Below are positions 60,301 through 64,000 of a stretch of 64,000 nucleotides of DNA, piece by piece. The DNA comes from Brasenia schreberi. Its lineage: Eukaryota; Streptophyta; Magnoliopsida; Nymphaeales; Cabombaceae. How positions within the stretch are numbered: position 1 is the first letter of the stretch; the number at the start of each line of letters is the position of its first letter. A program made the translations under genes and the position numbers. The stretch covers positions 6,964,501 to 7,028,500 of the forward strand of contig JAYKKT010000048.1 of assembly GCA_036023115.1 (NCBI GenBank), in the 5' to 3' direction. The notes under the pieces were generated by a model. The model made no database searches. It was not told where the DNA came from and was given only the letters and a program-made list of their open reading frames with translations.

Positions 60301-62580
60301 TTTTTTGTATAAATTATGAGAATCCGAAGTTGCAAAAATCATTTTTGCTTCTTCTCAAACCCTTTTTCATACCATTTCTTGCTCCCAAATCCTTTTCTCA
60401 TCCTTTTCTTGTTGATTTTATGGTTTATTCACAAGATTGTCAAGTCTTTCACCCAATCCAACAACCCATCTCAAGGGCTTTTGTTAATTCGCATACTCTT
60501 TTTCTTTTTGCATTCTACGAGATTTTTCACTTAAAATTTTGGGGGTTTTACAGATTTTCTGATTCTTAACCTCTAAAAAGCTTTTTTCTTCTTGTTGATT
60601 GTCCACTCTGGTCTTAATATTGAGTTCTTTAACCATTATTATAGCCCACCATATGTACTCTATGCGTCCGACTAAATCGACTAAGATCTGAGTCTCGCCT
60701 CATCTGATCAGTTAAGTCGTGGCTTTCGATCGAGTCGATCCGACATGGAAATAATGTACTCTGATGACCAAAGGCAATAGGCTTCTGAACAAGTGCATGT
60801 TTTGCAATACAGTAAAGCATGGTAGTATTTATCTATAAAATACCACCTTGCGTGAATTAAGAAGGATATTAGTGCTTGTCCTTGAGTTCTCGAAACAGTG
60901 AAGTACGAGATTGAGCATGTATTGAAGGCTTCGAATGAGAAGAAGAGATTAAGGGTGAGAGCAGAAATAGGTGGTTAAGATATGTCTCAACCATTTGAAA
61001 ATGCTTTTGAAGGAATGTATGGTGATGAAATTCATGGTTCAGCTGAGATAGAAGAACGGTTGAAGAGGGAAAATGGAAGAACATATGATTGAAGAGGGGA
61101 GGAGAAAGCGAAAAAAGAGAAATATTATAGGTTCTGGTGGTAGTGACACTAGAGTTACTCTTATTCCACTACAAGAGCTCCTACTCGGCCGATGCGTACG
61201 AGGGGTACTAAAAGAGGAGCGAGAGGTAGTGGGATGCCTTCATTTTTCTACCCACATACGACTCCTTGAGCTCAGTCATGCATTAGATCAGTTATGACTT
61301 CAAAAAAGGTAATTGGGAAAGTAGATTTGAGGTGCACCAAATTTTTTTATAAAAATTGCCTCCCTTTAAATGTTACAAACTCATTTTCATTTCAAAGTAT
61401 GGCGGATGTTATTATCAGTGTGAGATCGGGTTATAGAGTCCCTACTTATGCTTTAAGGGGTACATTACTGCAAAAATGGGTTGATATTATTAATACATTG
61501 AGTTCTTAATTTAGGGAGTCGTGGAATGACACGAGATGTTCTATTATGGTTGATTGTTGGGCAGATGGTCGTCATTGGTCTTTGGTGAACTTTGTGATGT
61601 ATTGTCCAGGAAACAATGTTTTCCAAATCATATAACTTCAACCATGTTAATAAAAGTAAAATTGCAGATAATTTATTCTCTATTTTTAAGAAAGTTGTTA
61701 AAGATGTGGTGTTTCAAATATTGTTTAATTCATTAATGATAATGCTGCAAATTTTAGAGCAACTGGTAAGATACTTAAGGTAAACCATTCATTCTTAGTA
61801 TGGACTCCATGTGTTGCACATTGCATAGACTTAATACTTGAATATTTAAGTGTGATGATGAAATAAGAGGGACTATAAATGAATGTAAAAATGTCACAAA
61901 GTTTATTTATAATCATTCTTGCATTCGATGTGAATTCATATAAGTGGAAGGGAATTGATTAAGCCTTCATTGATAAGATTTGTTATGAATGTTATTATTT
62001 TGCAAAGTCTTATCGTGCAGAAAAATGCATTGAAAAAATTGTTTGCATCTAATGAATGAAACAATATTAGTTGATCCAAAATGAGGTAGGGCATTATTGT
62101 GGTAAATGTTTTCAATCCATATTTTTGGAAAAATTGCAACAAATTTTTTAAGATGATTGTACTTTTAGTTAAGGAAACAACAAAGGTGGTTAGTTATATG
62201 TCTTATATAATGATGGCATGGATAAGGCCAAATTAGAAATATAAGCAAACCTTGACTGCAAGCGGTCACTTCTAAAAAAGGTTTGGAATATAATTGATGC
62301 ACATTGGAACCACCGAATGCATCATGATTTGCATGTTTTACATATTTTCATAACCCTTTTATTCGATTTTCTCACTTTCTAGAGGACAAAGAAGTAAACA
62401 AAGGTATATTTAATGCAATTCACCTTGTATAAGATTTCTACTCGTTGTAATATCCATTTAGAGTTAAGCAAGTATATACATAGTGTTTGAGATTTTGGAA
62501 GGCCAATTGCAATCTAACTACACTCCTAAATACGATCACGTATTATGTGTTTTTATTGATATTTATTTATGATATCAATT
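60060..62580 (+). mobile_element. hAT element relic with long terminal repeat array and DUF659 transposase
   Basis: The left end is an array of ATACGATAC-type motifs (60060-60300). The transposase relic starts near 60980 (MSQPFENAFEGMYG) and includes TKRGARGSGMPSFFYPHTTP, GKVDLRCTKFFYKNCLPLNV, SGYRVPTYALRGTLLQKWVD, MVDCWADGRHWSLVNFVMY and, near 61800, VWTPCVAHCIDLILEYLS. This is the DUF659/hAT pattern. In-frame stops (for example after the HTTP block) and frame shifts make it inactive. It aligns with 29332-30230 over its 3' half. RTE copy F begins about 30 bases beyond. Confidence 0.8.
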
Positions 62581-62609
62581 GATTCACTTAACTTTGCCCA
62601 TGTAAGGAA

Positions 62610-64000
62610 TCACCCTTGCATTGCTGGTTCCAAGCCCGGATAAAGGAGGGTTGTGTTAGGCTTCCGACAGTCAGCGTAAAACTTCGTCGGATTTTTACAA
62701 CATGGATTACAAAAATTATGAGCATTATTTTGGGGCATCCCCACCTAGCGACGTGCTGCAGAGCCCAAATGCAGTACGAAGTAAGCAAGGGCCACTACAT
62801 TTTTGCCCAAATGTAGTGAATCAATTGCACAGAGGGTCCATATCATGGACGGGTGTGGGTAAAGAAGTTAGTCCCGCTACATTGCCGCCCGAATGTAGTG
62901 AAAAATTTTCATAGAGGGTCTCCGCATTTTGATTATGGACGGATGCGGGGGGGTAAGGAAGCTAGTCCTAGATAATAAGATTCGTATTGGTTCTTGGAAT
63001 ATCGGAACATTATCAAGTAAGCTAATGAAGGTGGTAGATACTATGATTCGGAGAAAGATTCATATTCTATGTTTACAAGAGACAAAATGGGTTGGAGAAA
63101 AAGCAAAGGAGATAGAGGATACATGTTTTAAATTATGGTACTCAGGTAAAGAAAATGCTCGAAACGGAGTTGGTATTATCATAAATAAAGATTTAAAAGA
63201 GAGTGTAGTAGACATACAACGACATGGTGACCGAATCATAATGTTGAAATTAGTGTTAGGAGCACAAGTTTTGAATATAGTTTGTGCTTACGCACCCCAA
63301 GTAGGACTAGAAGATAGTATAAAGACAATTTTTTTGGGAAGAGTTAGATAAGGTGTTTCAAAAGATTCCACAAAGGGAGATGATTTGTTTAGGAGGAGAT
63401 TAAAATGGACATGTCGGTAAAGAGGCATTAGGATATCAAGGGATTCATGGAAACTTTGGTTTTGGGGATATAAACAAGGAAGGTAGGGAGATTTTAAATT
63501 TTGCTATGGCATTTGATCTCTTTATAGTCAATACAATCTTCAAAAAATGAGATGAACATTTAATTACTTATAAGAGTGGCTTATCACAAACACAAATTGA
63601 TTACTTTATTCTAGAAGAAAAGATAGAGCGTGTTGTAAAGATTGTAAGGTAATTCCAGGAGAAAGCTTAACCACCCAACATCGACTTTTTGTTATGGATT
63701 TACAAATAAAAAAATGGACAAAGAAGAAAAGAGTACATCGAGCTATTCATATTAGGAAAGTGGCGAAAGATGTGTTAGGGGCATCTAAGGGAGGTGTACC
63801 GGCACAAAAAGAAGCTTGAAGTAGTACAAAATAAAATCAAGGCAAAGAGAGCATCTTACAAATTACATTATGCTAAGAAAACTAGTGAAACTTTAGAAGC
63901 TTATAAGAAAGCAAAGACGGAAGCAAAAAAGGCCGTTAGTGAAGCAAAAGCTAAAATTTGGGATGACTTATATAAAAAACTCAACTCAAAAGAGGGTGAA
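62610..64000 (+). mobile_element. RTE copy F with the fullest 5' leader, running off the right edge
   Basis: The leader starts near GGTTCCAAGCCCGGATAAAG (62627) and passes TGTTAGGCTTCCGACAG, then two stem-loops (62793-62818 and 62875-62900). The endonuclease is the longest intact piece in the window: RIGSWNIGTLSSKLMKVVD, LQETKWVGEKAKEIEDTCFK, ARNGVGIIINKDLKESVVDI, and VLNIVCAYAPQVGLEDSIK, to a frame break at about 63350. A deletion near 63750 removes the KWWNL region. The copy continues past the window. Confidence 0.9.

Noticed and set aside
62616..62914. Small open frames in the RTE 5' leader as protein genes
   Set aside because: They overlap the stem-loop leader and are not conserved as frames between copies A, D and F.
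1..64000. CRISPR arrays, bacterial operons or insertion sequences
   Set aside because: Spliced plant-type genes and eukaryotic transposons throughout; no regularly spaced repeat-spacer array exists.

Overview
The window looks like nuclear DNA from a flowering plant. It is AT-rich and carries spliced genes with GT-AG introns whose products match plant families: an ALS3-type transporter, an RS2Z splicing factor, a Sas10/UTP3 nucleolar protein, an organellar-looking RRM protein and an MFS molybdate-transporter-like protein. The space between and inside these genes is packed with plant-type transposable elements. I cannot name the species.

Layout. 1-236 (-): two exons of an MFS_5 molybdate-anion-transporter-like gene running off the left edge. 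1584-3698 (-): four exons of an RRM protein with a mitochondrial-like N-terminus; a 333-bp tandem duplication copied most of its exon 2. 12550-15527 (+): a complete three-exon ALS3 gene of 266 codons. 28477-35089 (-): a complete six-exon RS2Z-type SR protein of 324 codons. 54883-57903 (-): the C-terminal eleven coding exons of a Sas10/UTP3 gene; the acidic N-terminal part is not visible in the window.

Mobile elements. The dominant family is an RTE-clade non-LTR retrotransposon with an APE endonuclease, a reverse transcriptase and a (TTG)n 3' end. Long sense copies lie near 8.5-11.6, 15.8-18.2, 19.5-20.0, 35.7-36.9, 38.4-40.1, 46.1-47.8 and 62.6-64.0 kb. Antisense copies and tails lie near 1.9, 5.9, 13.2, 26.2, 34.2, 36.9-40.3, 42.9-43.8, 51.1, 52.6 and 59.3 kb. 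Several have clear target-site duplications, including 39-47 bp micro-insertions inside gene introns. Other elements are hAT transposase pseudogenes (29.3-31.3, 42.1-42.9, 47.8-49.0, 60.1-62.6 kb), MULE transposase relics (7.8-8.4, 23.3-24.5 kb), a 4.6-kb MULE carrying a plant-mobile-domain gene (20.5-25.1 kb), a non-autonomous hAT (50.2-50.8 kb), a tRNA-derived SINE (51.9 kb), and a short family with CTAAGTCACAC ends and 8-bp target duplications (31.4, 37.6, 45.0 kb). One copy of that last family has captured an RRM fragment of an hnRNP gene, and a related copy in the same window lacks it.

The host genes are unrelated to one another: metal or sugar-nucleotide transport, splicing, rRNA processing and organellar RNA binding. 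There is no sign of an operon or gene cluster. The interest of the window is in how elements sit inside introns and inside each other, and in the conserved paired stem-loops in the RTE 5' leader.
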